Shown here: piece by piece, positions 37,487 to 51,145 of the stretch
Layout: every line of letters starts with the position of its first letter
Numbering within the stretch: position 1 is the stretch's first letter
Source of the DNA: Liriodendron chinense
Lineage: Eukaryota; Streptophyta; Magnoliopsida; Magnoliales; Magnoliaceae
Direction: 5' to 3'
DNA: 64,000 bases
NCBI GenBank assembly: GCA_003013855.2
Contig: ML058493.1
Span: 3,286,001 to 3,350,000, forward strand
Program-made: the position numbers and the translations under genes
The notes under the pieces: model-generated
Told to the model about the DNA's origin: nothing
Seen by the model: the letters and a program-made list of their open reading frames with translations, nothing else
Database searches by the model: none

Positions 37487-38243
37487 TTTTCCTTTTTGTT
37501 TTCCTTTCTCCTGTACTTGCGAGCAGACATTTGTAAACATTTGACATTAATGAAAAGATATTTTTGGAAGTGTTCTTGTTCTTCTTGTTTACTTTCTCTT
37601 TCCCCTTCATGCAATGAATGCCTTCTCGTTTCAATGAGTTTATGCTCAACCCGGGGAGTCGTAGTGACCATACCTTCGTGAAGATAGACTGATCCATCGA
37701 TTGAGAAATGAATTGTGCTCAATCCGGGGGGTCGTAGTGACCATACCTTCATGGAGATAGACTGATCCATCGATTGAGAAATGAATTGTGCTCAATCCGG
37801 GGGGTCGTAGTGACCATACCCTCGTGGAGATAGACTGATCTATCGATTGAGAAATGAATTGTGCTCAATCCGGGGGGTCGTGATGACCATACCCTCATGG
37901 AGATAGACTGATCTATCGATTGAGAAATGTATTGTGCTCAATCCGGGGGGTCGTGGTGACCATACCCTCGTGGAGATAGACTGATCTATCGATTGAACCT
38001 CCGAGTTTACCAAAGGTAGAAGAATGGTCGAGAGTACAAACGTGCTTTCCTTCAATGTTATTTTGGATCCATTAGATGGAAATGCGACCACCCAAAGTGA
38101 ATTTATCCCTACAAAGGTAGGCATTTGGCCAAGAGATTGTATGTATTCTCTTCAGGGCTGTTCAGGTCCAAATAAATGGAGTAGCGACCAAAAGATATCT
38201 TTGACTTTTTATTCATCAAATGTCGTTGTGAACTACATCGAAT
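37487..38243. other. Spacer between convergent antisense gene and pol
   Basis: It holds the 3' UTR of the antisense gene (an AATGAA-like signal at about 37548), the 73-bp minisatellite, and the untranslated end of pol. No coding region. Confidence 0.6.
37645..37996. repeat. 73-bp tandem repeat, 4.8 units
   Basis: Units start CTCAA(T/C)CCGGGG at 37645, 37718, 37791, 37864 and 37937, exactly 73 bases apart, and differ by only a few bases each. The last breaks off after ATCGATTGA. Each unit includes GACTGATC(C/T)ATCGATTGA. Confidence 0.97.
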
Positions 38244-41200
38244 CTAGAAAAAGTATTGCAGCAAATGCTTCACGTGCCAAGGGCGACGTACGGGTTTTCC
38301 CTACATGTCTTCGAGGTAATAAGTTTCGGGTCGCACAATCTTAATAACCCGATACGGGCCTTCCCAATTTGGATCCAACGAATGAGTGGGAACTTCGAGT
38401 CTTTGCTTCAGGACCAAATCTCCGAGCTTGAAGGATCTAGGCCGAACCTTAGCATTCCGATAGCGAGCAATACGTTGTTGATATGTGGCCGCTCGTACTT
38501 GGAGGTATTTCTTCGTTCTTCCAAGAGATCGAGATGAAGTCGAAGATCTTCCTGATTACCCACGGGGTCATACTGCTCGATCCGATACAAGGGTACTTGA
38601 ATTTTCACTGGTACTATTGCGTCGACACCAAATGCTAAGGAGAAAGGGGTTTCACCTGTTGATGTACAAGTCGTGGTTCTATATGCCCATAGTACTTCTG
38701 GCAGAAGTTCCGGCCATATACCTTTTCATTCACCTAGCTTGGTCTTTAAGTGGTGCTTGATGATCTTATTCACTACCTCAACTTGCCCATTTGCCTGAGG
38801 ATGATATGGAGAGGTGCGGAGGTTACGTATCTTCCATTTTTCACAAAATTCATCAAAGGCTGCGTTGTTGAACTGCGTTCCGTTGTCGGTAATTATAGTG
38901 TGAGGGAGTCCGAAACGGCATATGATATTTCTCCATATGAACTTAGTAGTTTGTTTCTCAGTAATCTTGGCTAATTGTTCTGCTTCGGCCCATTTGGTGA
39001 AGTAATCGACCCCCACTATCGCGAATCTATTTTGTCCTTTTCTAGTAGGCAAGGGACCGATGATATCAACCCCCCATTGCGCAAAAGGCCAAGGACTATC
39101 TACTGGAGTCATTCGCTTGGATGGTACATGAGGTATAGGAGAATATCGCTGGCACTTGTCACATTTTTTAGAAAATGCAATTGCATCTGCTTTCATAGTG
39201 GGCCAATAATATCCTTGCCTCATCGCCTTATATGCTAGGGATCGCCCCCTGGGGTGGTTACCACATGCCCCCTGGTGTATTTCATCAAGAACACGAAGTG
39301 CTTCTTCTGGATGGAGACACCTTAAATAAGGCAAGGAAAAACTTTTGCATAACAATATTTCGTCTTGTAAGGTATACCTGGCGGCTCGATGACGAATTTG
39401 TCTTGCAACTTTCTTGTCGTCTGGAAGGTATCCGTCTCTGAGATACAAGATAATGGGGTCCATCCAACATGGAGATGATTGTACCGATATTACCTGCTCG
39501 AGAGTTGCTTGGTCGATAATCGGGTTCTGAAGATGCTCGATGGGGATTGAATGTGACAACTCAGATTCTGGTGCAGAGGCGAGCTTCGCCAGGGAATCAG
39601 CGAGTTGATTCTTCTCGCGAGGAATATGAATTATTTCATAAGTCTTCAGTTTCGCGAGCAGGATGAGGACACGAGACTTGTATAAAGCCATCCTTTCTTC
39701 TTTGGCATCGAATTCACCGAGTACTTGGTTGACAATGAGCTGGGAGTCGCTATGAATTAACAGATTCTGAATTGAAAAGACAATTGCTAGTTCGAGGCCA
39801 ACGATCAGGGCCTCATATTCTGCTTCATTATTTGAGATGCGAGAATCGAAACGTAGAGCATATTGGAAATGCGACCCGTCGGGAACCACTAAAATTAGGC
39901 CCGCTCCGCTACCAGTGGCCCGCGACGACCCGTCCACGAAGAGTGACCAAGAAGGCTGGTCGTTGGTCGCGGCATTATCATCGGAAGAGTATGTGAATTC
40001 GGCGATAAAGTCAGCCACGGCCTGGCCCTTGACTGCAGTCCTGGGGCAGAATGAGATATCGTGCTCGCTGATCTCGACCGCCCATTTAGTTAAGCGTCCG
40101 GAAGCCTCAGGTTTTTGAAGGACTTGCCGTAGCGGATGATTTGTTGGTACTAGAATAGCGTGGGCTTGAAAGTATGGTCGCAGTTTTCGAGCTGCCGTGA
40201 TTAAGGCCAGGGCCAGCTTTTCCATATCAGAATACCGAGTTTCTGCATCAACCATTGCTCGACTGATATAATAAACGGGCCTTTGCACCCCGGAATCTTC
40301 TCTTATTAAAGCGGCGCTAACGGCCGTAGAGGACACAGATAAATAAAGAATGAATTGCTCATGTGCTACAGGTTTAGATAAAATGGGGGGTGTGCTCAGG
40401 TATTGCTTCAGTTGTTGAAAGGCTTCTTCACACTGTGGTGTCCATTTTCAATCAGACTTGGCCGTTGCACGAAGGAGTTTGAAGAATGGTAAGCATTTGT
40501 CAGACGCTCGCGAGATGAACCTGTTCAACGATGCGATGCGACCAGCCAAACGCTGGACGTCCTTAAGAGTGGTCGGGGATTTCATCTCCATCAATGCTTT
40601 TATTTTTTCAGAATTTGCCTCAATTCCTCTCTGACCGACCATGAATCCGAGGAATTTTCCAGCAGATACCCCGAATGCACACTTTTCTGGATTCAACTTC
40701 ATCCGATATTTCCTCATCAGATCGAAGACTTCTTGAAGGTCAGAAAGATGGTCATCTTCTACGATGCTCTTCACGAGCATGTCATCGACGTAAACTTCCA
40801 TATTTTTGCCAATTTGGGCAGCGAATATTTTGTTGACGAGGCGCTGATTGGTGGCCCCTGCATTTTTAAGACCAAACGGCATTACCTGGTAGCAATATAA
40901 TCCCCGATCTGTGATGAAGGCGGTATACTGGCTATCAGGTGGATGCATCATGATCTGATTGTAACCAGAATAAGCATCCATAAAACTAAGTAGAGCGTGT
41001 CCTGCTGTTGAATCGACCAGCTGGTCGATCCGCGGCGTCGAGAAGCTATCTTTGGGACAGGCTTTGTTTAAATCTGAATAGTCGACGCACATTCTCCATT
41101 TGCCATTAGCTTTGTGAACGAGAACTACGTTCGCGACCCACTCTGGGTAGTCAACTTCTTTTATGAAATTGACCGTAAGCAGCTTCTCGACTTTAGCTTT

Positions 41201-42328
41201 GATCGCCATTTGCCTTTCTGCAGTGAAGGCACGTCGACGCTGGTGTACGGGTTTATGCTTTGGGTCGATATTCAGACGATATGCGATGATATTGGGGTCG
41301 ACGCCTGGCATATCTTTATGAGACCAAGCAAACACGTCTTGGTATTCGGTGAGAAAACGGACCAGATCTTCACGATAGACACCAGTTAAAGAGGATCCAA
41401 TGTATACGACCTTGGACGGATCGTCTTTGGTTAAGTGAATCGCTACTGTCTCTTCCCCAGGAGTTCCAGATTGAAGGGCGTTTTCTCTCGGATCTAACGA
41501 GGTGTTTGTTGAAGAGTTGGGTGCATCTTGTGCTATCACCATAACGGGTGTCGCTTGAGCTTTCTTTCGATCTTGTAGGGCTATCTCGTAGCAAGACCGA
41601 GCCTCCTTTTTATTTCCCCACACAACTCCAACACCATTTGGGGTAGGGAACTTGACAGATAAATAGGATGGGTGTAAGGCTGCCCCAACCTTATTAAGCG
41701 ATGGCCGCCCCAAAATGGCGTTATATGCTGATTTACGATCCACCACGAGGAAGTTTACGAAGACAGGTAGTCTTCGCTGGACTTTCTCCAAAAGTAACTG
41801 GGAGATCAATGCTTCCTTCAGATGTTACCACCTCACCTCCGAAGCCGACGAGAGGAGTCGAAATTGGTTTGAGTAGGCTTCTGGAAAGTGTCATTTTGTT
41901 GAAAGCCTCCAGATACAGAATATCTGCTTGAACTACCTGTATCCACCATAATTCGATGAGTCAGATAATTCGATACCTTTAATGCGACTACGATGGAGTC
42001 TTCGTGAGGGAAGTGAATTCCTGCTGCATCTTCGAGGGAGAAGGAAATTGGAAGATGGCTGGCTTTTGACGCGCTGGATGCCTGTTCCAACCAATAAATA
42101 TGCTGGGGTTCTTTAGACGCCTTCCGATGTACGCTTTCCTTGAAGCTTGAGAGTCGCCCCCGCAAGCTGGTCCTCCGACGATGGTACGGATTTCTCCAGT
42201 TGGCTCAGCGTCCTCTTCTGCAGTATGATGATGAGATGGCTCCTTTTGGCGTGGTGAGGCTTTCGCCCTTTCTGGTGATCGATTTTTACGAGCGACATAA
42301 TCCTGGAGATGGCTCTTTCGAATAAGGG
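38244..42328 (-). pseudogene. pol (protease, RT, dual RNase H, integrase) of Tat copy B
   Basis: Protease reads DTGSS near 41940 but lies between two compensating frameshifts (about 41765 and 41930). RT is open from 41809 to 40448 with intact YVDD. A TGA at 40448-40450 replaces a Trp codon kept in copy A. From 40336 to 38726 one frame (536 residues) holds the native RNase H (about 1-115), a second archaeal-type RNase H (130-255, with D135, E171, D197, D247) and integrase (H354, H361, C392, C395; catalytic D424, D484, E520). A TGA at 38726-38728, probably for Trp, a frameshift near 38515 and a TAG near 38302 interrupt the integrase C-terminus, which reaches its natural stop at 38244-38246. Catalytic residues are all present, so the damage is recent and light. 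Confidence 0.92.
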
Positions 42329-42333
42329 CTTCA

Positions 42334-45300
42334 TGTAACGCCCCGGTTTTCATTACTCGGGTGTTGAGCCCGAGTTCTGAAAACCCGAGTGTAAACATTC
42401 AAAGATCCACTTTACATTACAATTTTATTTTATTTTTATTTAAAACACAATGGAAGCAAATTAAGACATGTAATGTCCAATATAAATCAAACCGTATAAG
42501 TGGCGCCCATAGGGCTTATACAAATCAATTGTCTCCATATTACATTAATTAGTAAGGAAACCAAAGGAAAGAAACACTGCAAGTAGACTTGAGTCGCACC
42601 GCCTTTCAACTTCTCATCCAAAGATACCTGCATCAACTGTTATGGTTTGATAGCGTTAAAATGCTATCATAGTGAGGTAAAAACCCTCCAAAATTACCAG
42701 GCATGATAGCAATTAAGTAAAGACCAACTAAAAATAATATATTGTACAATAAGCAATTTATACAATTCCAAAAGAAGTGATATTTAAAACAATCAAATGT
42801 AACAATTTACTCATATTATAAATACCAACAAATTATAACATTCAATCCATATATTCCAACTTTAATCCCGTTTACATGAATGTGTGCATGCAAATGTTCT
42901 TCAGCCTGGGGACGTACATCCAGCTGGTGAATTTCAAACCGACAGTAACATGGCTCGTCACTAATGTTACCCGCAATGCAATGCATATCAAACCGACAGT
43001 AATGTGGCTCGTCACCAACATTACCCACAAATGCCATGTATGTATGATTAACCAGCTTTCATTAGTCCAATTTACAAAACAAGCAATTAAAAGCTCACGG
43101 TCACTATGGGGGGCGCACAACCCAGCATAGGCCGACGGCTCGGGCATAGCATCCCATAACACCATCCCCGGCCCATGAGACGTCTGACAAAATATACTAT
43201 AGTACAAATTTTATGATTCTCTATAATTAGACAATTAACGTTATATTTCGTGTGTTCCAAAGTTTCCAACAAAATGATACTCTTCTTCGTCCAAGCCACC
43301 TGAAAAACAAGTCCATTGATGGACACCAACAAGGAGATCTTTCCAACAAAAGCCACATGGCATCAAGTCCATTTAAGGACACCAACAATATAAATTTCAC
43401 TAAATGGCAACAAGCCATTCTCTCAAAACACAACATATAACATTTCACAACCAATTCTCCCAATGACAACCTCAATTCATGTACAACCCATCCACTGAAA
43501 TCATTTGAAACTAACCAACAAGTAAAAGTTGTATCCATTGGAATCTAAGTATGAAACAATTAATAAAAGATATTCGTCACAATTTATCCAAAGCAATTAT
43601 TTCAATATATATAGGAATTCAATTAACAACATGTATTTAAACAAACAATACTATATAAGAAATACTCAATTCAATTAATGGACACTTGAAGGGTGAGAAC
43701 CTCACCTTAGAGTATAGATTCTCTTCTAAATTGATTAGAATACAAGAACGTGTCTTAGGCATAAGTCCCAACCCCATAACTTGAGTCGCACAGAATTTTC
43801 CTTGAATCACTTTGGTTTGAAGATAACTCAATAGTTGAAAATCTAAAGATAAAAAGTTAGAAGAACAATCAATCCTAGTTACAATTAGATTTATACAAAT
43901 TATTCATAATCCGCTTGAGTTTAAAGTCTAAAAGAGACTTGGGAATCGACTCACCTCCACCTTTTGGGTCGATTCTACTCGACACCCAACAAATTCTTCT
44001 AAATCGAGTGGAATAGATGTCCAAGTGGTGATGTTGGAAAATCTAATTCTCAACAACTCAAATAGAGGATTCTACCAACTAATTTTGAATAAACTTGATT
44101 TGATTCAAGAAATTAAAGCCCTAAGCAATGCCACCTACCTTGTTCAACCGGTTCAACATGACTCTATCTTGGTCTGACTCGGACTTGATCAACTCAATCT
44201 GATGGATACCCACACTCTTACCACCATAAACTGATTAGCTGGACTAAACAACTCTAACTCATGACCTCATAATTATTCAAACTCAGTGAAAACAATTGAG
44301 TTGACTTGACAATACCTTACTAGTTTGGAGTCCCATTTCAAGGCCAACCCAAATTCGACCCAATATGATAATCGTGAATCCAGCAATAGCATATACAACT
44401 CATTAACAGGGCTAAACTTGGATTCCTTGACTCTGCTAGATCCAACACATCACCAACTTTCTTCCTATCTTCCTCACTTTTCTCTCCCTATATGCCATAT
44501 GACATTGGTTTGATTAAGATCCAAGGCCTTATTAGATGAACTCCATGACTAAATCAAAATCAGCTACTTCAGATACCATACATGCTACGAATTAAGAACG
44601 TAACTTGAAGAAAATTGCTGCCATATACAAAACTACACAGAGATTGTTTAGATTGATTTACCTGTCTTGAAATGGAGGAGATGAAATTACTCTTTAATGG
44701 AAACCACTTCTGGAATGTCAACTACTCAGATCTACAATCAGAGCTATCCGATGAAGAAGGCATGCACCAACAATAGCTGATTGATATCTGATAATGCTTT
44801 CTCCAATCAGAATCCTCTAGACAACTCAATCACAGCTACCAAGCTTTCAAAAGGGAGAAATCTCATGTTGATGTCTATCTCTCTGATGATCTGAAGCTTG
44901 TAATGAGACGGCCCGGCCTAATCATACCACCGCCGGAGATGAGAGGGTAGCTCGATCCGACGGCAGAAATAGACCCCTGACCTCCCTGAGGTGATGGAGG
45001 AGATGAAAGAAAGGGTTCAGATGCCCCAGATCTAGGTTTGGATGGAACAGTTGCAAGACAAAAGGCCGAAATGAAAAAACAATATTGTATATATACCAGG
45101 CATTCGATCCATGTGAAGGGACCCTCAACGCCTGAGATTTGTCTAGAATTATATCTCCTATAATGTTAAGAACGGTCCGGATTATAGGGAGCGGTGTAGA
45201 CGCGGATTGCCCATCTGGCACTTCCGATTTTGGCAAAACACTACACATAACTAAACTTTGGCTAGAAATCTACTTGCATATGGTGGATCCCACTCACGAA

Positions 45301-46001
45301 AACCACTATGGTTAGTTGGAGCACCCAAGGCTCAACAGAACGAACGGTTCAGATCATCCAAAGGTGGGCCACAGAAATCAACCTCCATCGATTTGTAGGC
45401 TGCTGGAAACACAGGAAATATATGGACATCCTGACTTCAGGCCCGATTTGCAACAACACTAACAACTAGGGGCGGAAATCTCCACCAAGGTTTTGGTTAG
45501 GCCCATCGTTCGAACCAAATGGACGGCTCAGATTGGGCAGAACAATGCCCAAAAGTGGGCCACACTAGACACAAACGGACGTGCGTCCGTGCGTTGTTGC
45601 CCATTTGGGCGGGAGCATGAAAAAGAGAGAGAGGGAGATACCATTTTTGGTATCTCACGGGCAGCAACTGCTGACCCAAAGTTTTTGGTGCGGTGCACAT
45701 CAAGTCCACCACTCATGGTGCACTCACGCACCACCAAGTGGGACCCCCAATGACGATTTATAAAATCCACTCCGACCATTCGATTAAACCTACTATGTTA
45801 GGGTCTTAGTCCAAAAATAGGGCAGATTCCTACATTAAGTGGGCCATACTACTAAGTTTTGAGTTCTAATTGTGAATTTCTCTCGATCTGGCGGTCAATT
45901 AGCTCGATTTACGGTTAAATTCAACGAGAGTATAGGTGAACGATCTAATAAGTTAGGTATTCAAGGTAACACCCATGTACAGAAATGTACGGGGTGTTAC
46001 A
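42334..46001 (-). repeat. 3' LTR of the LARD-like element (3668 bp)
   Basis: TGTAACGCCC...GTGTTACA, nearly identical to 47482-51145. No coding region: the frames that recur in both LTRs (for example 43227-43538) recur only because the LTRs are identical. Confidence 0.95.
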
Positions 46002-47481
46002 ATCTACCCCCTTATAACAAATTTCGTCCTCGAAATTCGGTATTTCTACCTAAATACAAATTAGATGATCCATTCTTCAATGTCTAGATTTCCACTGTTA
46101 TCTATGTGAGGTAAGTTTGTATACAAGTATGTCTAAATGTATATAAGAGACTATATGAACATTATTCATTCAACGATGACTAAATTTCTACTGTTACCTG
46201 AGCAAGGCAAATCTACTTGTGTGCAAGTGTATTTAATTTTATGTGTGCACAAGTGAGTCCAAATGCATCTAATTAGCTAAATGAACTGGGTTATGACTAC
46301 CTACCCCCCTTAAAAGAAATCTCGCCCTCGAGATTTTTCTTCTACACTCATGTATATGCATTATGATCTTCAAAATTATTGGAGTCTATGTTTCCACCAT
46401 TTTTTTTTTTTAAAACTTGGATGCAAATATATGAATTAAATTATACTATTTCTAAATCTTAAAACCTCTACCCCCCTTTAAAATTTAGCGTTCAGCAAAT
46501 ACAGAAGAACGGTTTTAGTAAATCTGAATTTGATACTTTGATCTCCTACCTAGAGTTGGGCATGAACAGAGGCAACTCGTTTAACTCGGCTCGAATTAAC
46601 TCGAATTGGCTCGACTAATGTCCAACCCTACTTCTGCCTGGCCAAGACAGTGAGTTCATTAGCATCATTTCTTAATCCTGATGAATTCGGTCTTCTACTT
46701 GATCAAGGCATTGAGTCCATTGAAATCGCCAGGATTTAGAAATTAAATCAGACCTTGCATACATCACTTAAATATGGTTCCGTAAATCCGTGGTTTCGCA
46801 TATGTTAGAGTTTTGAGAAATATCATGAAAAATTTTCATTTCCACCATACCAAGTACCCAAATCATGGAGTGTAGATCATAATTGGCCAAACCTAAGTTA
46901 AACTTAAGCTTATATGTACTTACTTATGAAAGGTGAAATAAAAATCTTGCACTTCATTTTTTTTTTTTTTTTTTTCAAATGTTCTTGAAATCTAACACTT
47001 AAGTTCTTACTTATGCAAGACATCACAACAAACATTCAAAAATAGTCTTCTCCATTTAATTAAGGTCTTCTCCCGATCAAATCAGGTTCGATCCTGTGAC
47101 CTGTGGGTTATGGCCCACAATTGAGTAACTACAGTTGTTTTCTATTTGTTGAGAATTGTAACATTAATAGTTCTAACTAAGGAAATTTTCAAGAAAATTC
47201 AACTTCAAGATTCCTGTTTGTTCTTACATACCTCATGGTGGGAAGTTATTCTCCCACGGTATCTAAGTTCTGTTTCTAAATTCCAAGGAGCCTAAATGTG
47301 GGTCTCTAATTCACAATTCACCCTGAAAACTAGGGGAGATTCACCTAAGTTGAAGTTTCTAGTTTCCATCAACCTAAATTCAAGTCTCTAATTTCAACAT
47401 ATTAACTTAAGACATTTGATTTGTATAAGTTCCTCCTCACACCAGGTTTAATTATTAAAATTTCTAGCTTTGATACCATCT
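46002..47481 (-). other. Interior of the LARD-like element
   Basis: It is 1480 bp, non-coding, with a T19 run near 46958. On the minus strand it ends with a PPT (AAGGGGGTAGAT, 46002-46013) preceded by AATTTCGAGGACGAAATT. A second PPT-like tract lies at about 46300-46316, preceded by AATCTCGAGGGCGAGATTTC, and a third (AAAGGGGGGTAGAGG) at about 46467-46482. The first two repeat the same module, which in chromoviruses forms the very end of pol plus the PPT. A short tract with ACTCGGCTCGAATTAACTCG (46575-46612) resembles the hAT-type element at 54189. Confidence 0.75.
47467..47478 (-). other. Primer-binding site of the LARD-like element
   Basis: The minus strand reads TGGTATCAAAGC three bases inside the 5' LTR, an initiator tRNA-Met site with one mismatch (consensus TGGTATCAGAGC). 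Confidence 0.85.
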
Positions 47482-50400
47482 TGTAACGCCCCGGTTTTCA
47501 TTACTCGGGTGTTGAGCCCGAGTTCTGAAAACCCGAGTGTAAACATTCAAAGATCCACTTTACAGTACAATTTTTTATTTATTTAAAACACAATGGAAGC
47601 AAATTAAGACATGTAATGTCCAATATAAATCAAACCGTATAAGTGGCGCCCATAGGGCTTATACAAATCAATTGTCTCCATATTACATTAATTAGTAAGG
47701 AAACCAAAGGAAAGAAACACTGCAAGTAGACTTGAGTCGCACCGCCTTTCAACTTCTCATCCAAAGATACCTGCATCAACTGTTATGGTTTGATAGCGTT
47801 AAAACGCTATCATAGTGAGGTAAAAACCCTCCAAAATTACCAGGCATGATAGCAATTAAGTAAAGACCAACTAAAGATAATATATTGTACAATAAGCAAT
47901 TTATACAATTCCAAAAGAAGTGACATTTAAAACAATCAAATGTAACAATTTACTCATATTATAAATACCAACAAATTATAACATTCAATCCATATATTCC
48001 AACTTTAATCCCGTTTACATGAATGTGTGCATGCAAATGTTCTTCAGCCTGGGGATGTACATCCAGCTGGTGAATTTCAAACCGACAGTAACATGGCTCG
48101 TCACTAATGTTACCCGCAATGCAATGCATATCAAACCGACAGTAATGTGGCTCATCACCAACATTACCCACAAATGCCATGTATGTATGATTAACCAGCT
48201 TTTATTAGTCCAATTTACAAAACAAGCAATTAAAAGCTCACGGTCACTATGGGGGGCGCACAACCCAGCATAGGCCGACGGCTCGGGCATAGCATCCCAT
48301 AACACCATCCCCGGCCCATGAGACGTCCGACAAAATATACTATAGTACAAATTTTATGATTCTCTATAATTAGACAATTAACGTTATATTTCGTGTGTTC
48401 CAAAGTTTCCAACAAAATGATACTCTTCTTCGTCCAAGCCACCTGAAAAACAAGTCCATTGATGGACACCAACAAGGAGATCTTTCCAACAAAAGCCACA
48501 TTGCATCAAGTCCATTTAAGGACACCAACAATATAAATTTCACTAAATGGCAACAAGCCATTCTCTCAAAACACAACATATAACATTTCACAACCAATTC
48601 TCCCAATGACAACCTCAATTCATGTACAACCCATCCACTGAAATCATTTGAAACTAACCAACAAGTAAAAGTTGTATCCATTGGAATCTAAGTATGAAAC
48701 AATTAATAAAAGATATTCATCACAATTTATCCAAAGCAATTATTTCAATATATATAGGAATTCAATTAACAACATGTATTTAAACAAACAATACTATATA
48801 AGAAATACTCAATTCAATTAATGGACACTTGAAGGGTGAGAACCTCACCTTAGAGTATAGATTCTCTTCTAAATTGATTAGAATACAAGAACGTGTCTTA
48901 AGCATAAGTCCCAACCCCATAACTTGAGTCGCACAGAATTTTCCTTGAATCACTTTGGTTTGAAGATAACTCAATAGTTGAAAATCTAAAGATAAAAAGT
49001 TAGAAGAACAATCAATCCTAGTTACAATTAGATTTATACAAATTATTCATAATCCGCTTGAGTTTAAAGTCTAAAAGAGACTTGGGAATCGACTCACCTC
49101 CACCTTTTGGGTCGATTCTACTCGACACCCAACAAATTCTTCTAAATCGAGTGGAATAAATGTCCAAGTGGTGATGTTGGAAAATCTAATTCTTAACAAC
49201 TCAAATAGAGGATTCTACCAGCTAATTTTGAATAAACTTGATTTGATTCAAGAAATTAAAGCCCTAAGCAATGCCACCTACCTTTTTCAACTGGTTCAAC
49301 ATGACTCTATCTTGGTCTGACTCGGACTTGATCAACTCAATCTGATGGATACCCACACTCTTACCACCATAAACTGATTAGCTGGACTAAACAACTCTAA
49401 CTCATGACCTCATAATTATTCAAACTCAGTGAAAACAATTGAGTTGACTTGGCAATACCTTACTAGTTTGGAGTCCCATTTCAAGGCCAACCCAAATTCG
49501 ACTCAATATGATAATCGTGAATCCAGCAATAGCATATACAACTCATTAACAGGGCTAAACTTGGATTCCTTGACTCTGCTAGATCCAACACATCACCAAC
49601 TTTCTTCCTATCTTCCTCACTTTTCTCTCCCTATATGCCATATGACATTGGTTTGATTAAGATCCAAGGCCTTATTAGATGAACTCCATGACTAAATCAA
49701 AATCAGCTACTTCAGATACCATACATGCTACGAATTAAGAACGTAACTTGAAGAAAATTGCTGCCATATACAAAACTACACAGAGATTGTTTAGATTGAT
49801 TTACCTGTCTTGAAATGGAGGAGATGAAATTACTCTTTAATGGAAACCACTTCTGGAATGTCAACTACTCAGATCTACAATCAGAGCTATCCGATGAAGA
49901 AGGCATGCACCAACAATAGCTGATTGATATCTGATAATGCTTTCTCCAATCAGAATCCTCTAGACAACTCAATCACAGCTACCAAGCTTTCAAAAGGGAG
50001 AAATCTCATGTTGATGTTTATCTCTCTGATGATCTGAAGGTTGTAATGAGACGGCCCGGCCTAATCATACCACCTGTCGGAGATGAGAGGGTAGCTCGAT
50101 CCGACGGCAGAAATAGACCCCTGACCTCCCTGAGGTGATGGAGGAGATGAAAGAAAGGGTTCAGATGCCCCAGATCTAGGTTTGGATGGAACAGTTGCAA
50201 GACAAAAGGCCGAAATGAAAAAACAATATTGTATATATACCAGGCATTCGATCCATGTGAAGGGACCCTCAACGCCTGAGATTTGTCTAGAATTATATCT
50301 CCTATAATGTTAAGAACGGTCCAGATTATAGGGAGCGGTGTAGACGCGGATTGCCCATCTGGCACTTTCGATTTTGGCAAAACACTACACATAACTAAAC

Positions 50401-51145
50401 TTTGGCTAGAAATCTACTTGCATATGGTGGATCCCACTCACGAAAACCACTATAGTTAGTTGGAGCACCCAAGGCTCAACAGAACGAACGGTTCAGATCA
50501 TCCAAAGGTGGGCCACAGAAATCAACCTCCATCGATTTGTAGGCTGCTGGAAACACAGGAAATATATGGACAGCCTGACTTCAGGCCCGATTTGCGACAA
50601 CACTAACAACTAGAGGCGGAAATCTCCACCAAGGTTTTGGTTAGGCCCATCGTTCAAACCAAATGGACGGCTCAGATTGGGCAGAACAATGCCCAAAAGT
50701 GGGCCACACTAGACACAAACGGACGTGCGTCCGTGCGTTGTTGCCCGTTTGGGTGGGAGCGTGAAAAAGAGAGAGAGGGAGATACCATTTTTGGTATCTC
50801 ACGGGCAGCAACTGCTGACCCAAAGTTTTTGGTGCGGTGCACATCAAGTCCACCACTCATGGTGCGCTCACGCACCACCAAGTGGGACCCCCAATGACGA
50901 TTTATAAAATCCACTCCGACCATTCGATTAAACCTACTATGTTAGGGTCTTAGTCCAAAAATAGGGCAGATTCCTACATTAAGTGGGCCATACTACTAAG
51001 TTTTGAGTTCTAATTGTGAATTTCTCTTGATCTGGCGGTCAATTAGCTCGATTTACGGTTAAATTCAACGAGAGTATAGGTGAACGATCTAATAAGTTAG
51101 GTATTCATGGTAACTCCCATGTACAGAAATGTACGGGGTGTTACA
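47482..51145 (-). repeat. 5' LTR of the LARD-like element (3664 bp)
   Basis: Partner of 42334-46001. Differences are mostly transitions. Confidence 0.95.

Larger units (their letters stand above)
42334..51145 (-). mobile_element. Non-autonomous retrotransposon with giant LTRs (LARD-like), nested in copy B gag
   Basis: The TSD CTTCA lies at 42329-42333 and 51146-51150. Two LTRs of 3668 and 3664 bp begin TGTAACGCCCCGG and end GGGGTGTTACA. The interior is only 1480 bp and non-coding. PBS and PPT put it on the minus strand. The two LTRs differ at about 35 positions by eye (about 1%), so it inserted after copy B. The ends and the PPT-adjacent AATTTCGAGGACGAAATT string resemble Del/Tekay-type chromoviruses, so the element is probably a deletion derivative of one. 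It would depend on enzymes from a relative. Confidence 0.95.

Noticed and set aside
37645..37996. CRISPR-like array (regular repeats)
   Set aside because: Units are contiguous 73-bp tandem repeats with no unique spacers, in a plant retroelement.
43227..48681. Identical 60-110 residue frames found twice (for example 43227-43538 and 48370-48681)
   Set aside because: They recur because they lie in the two near-identical LTRs, and the changes between copies show no coding pattern.
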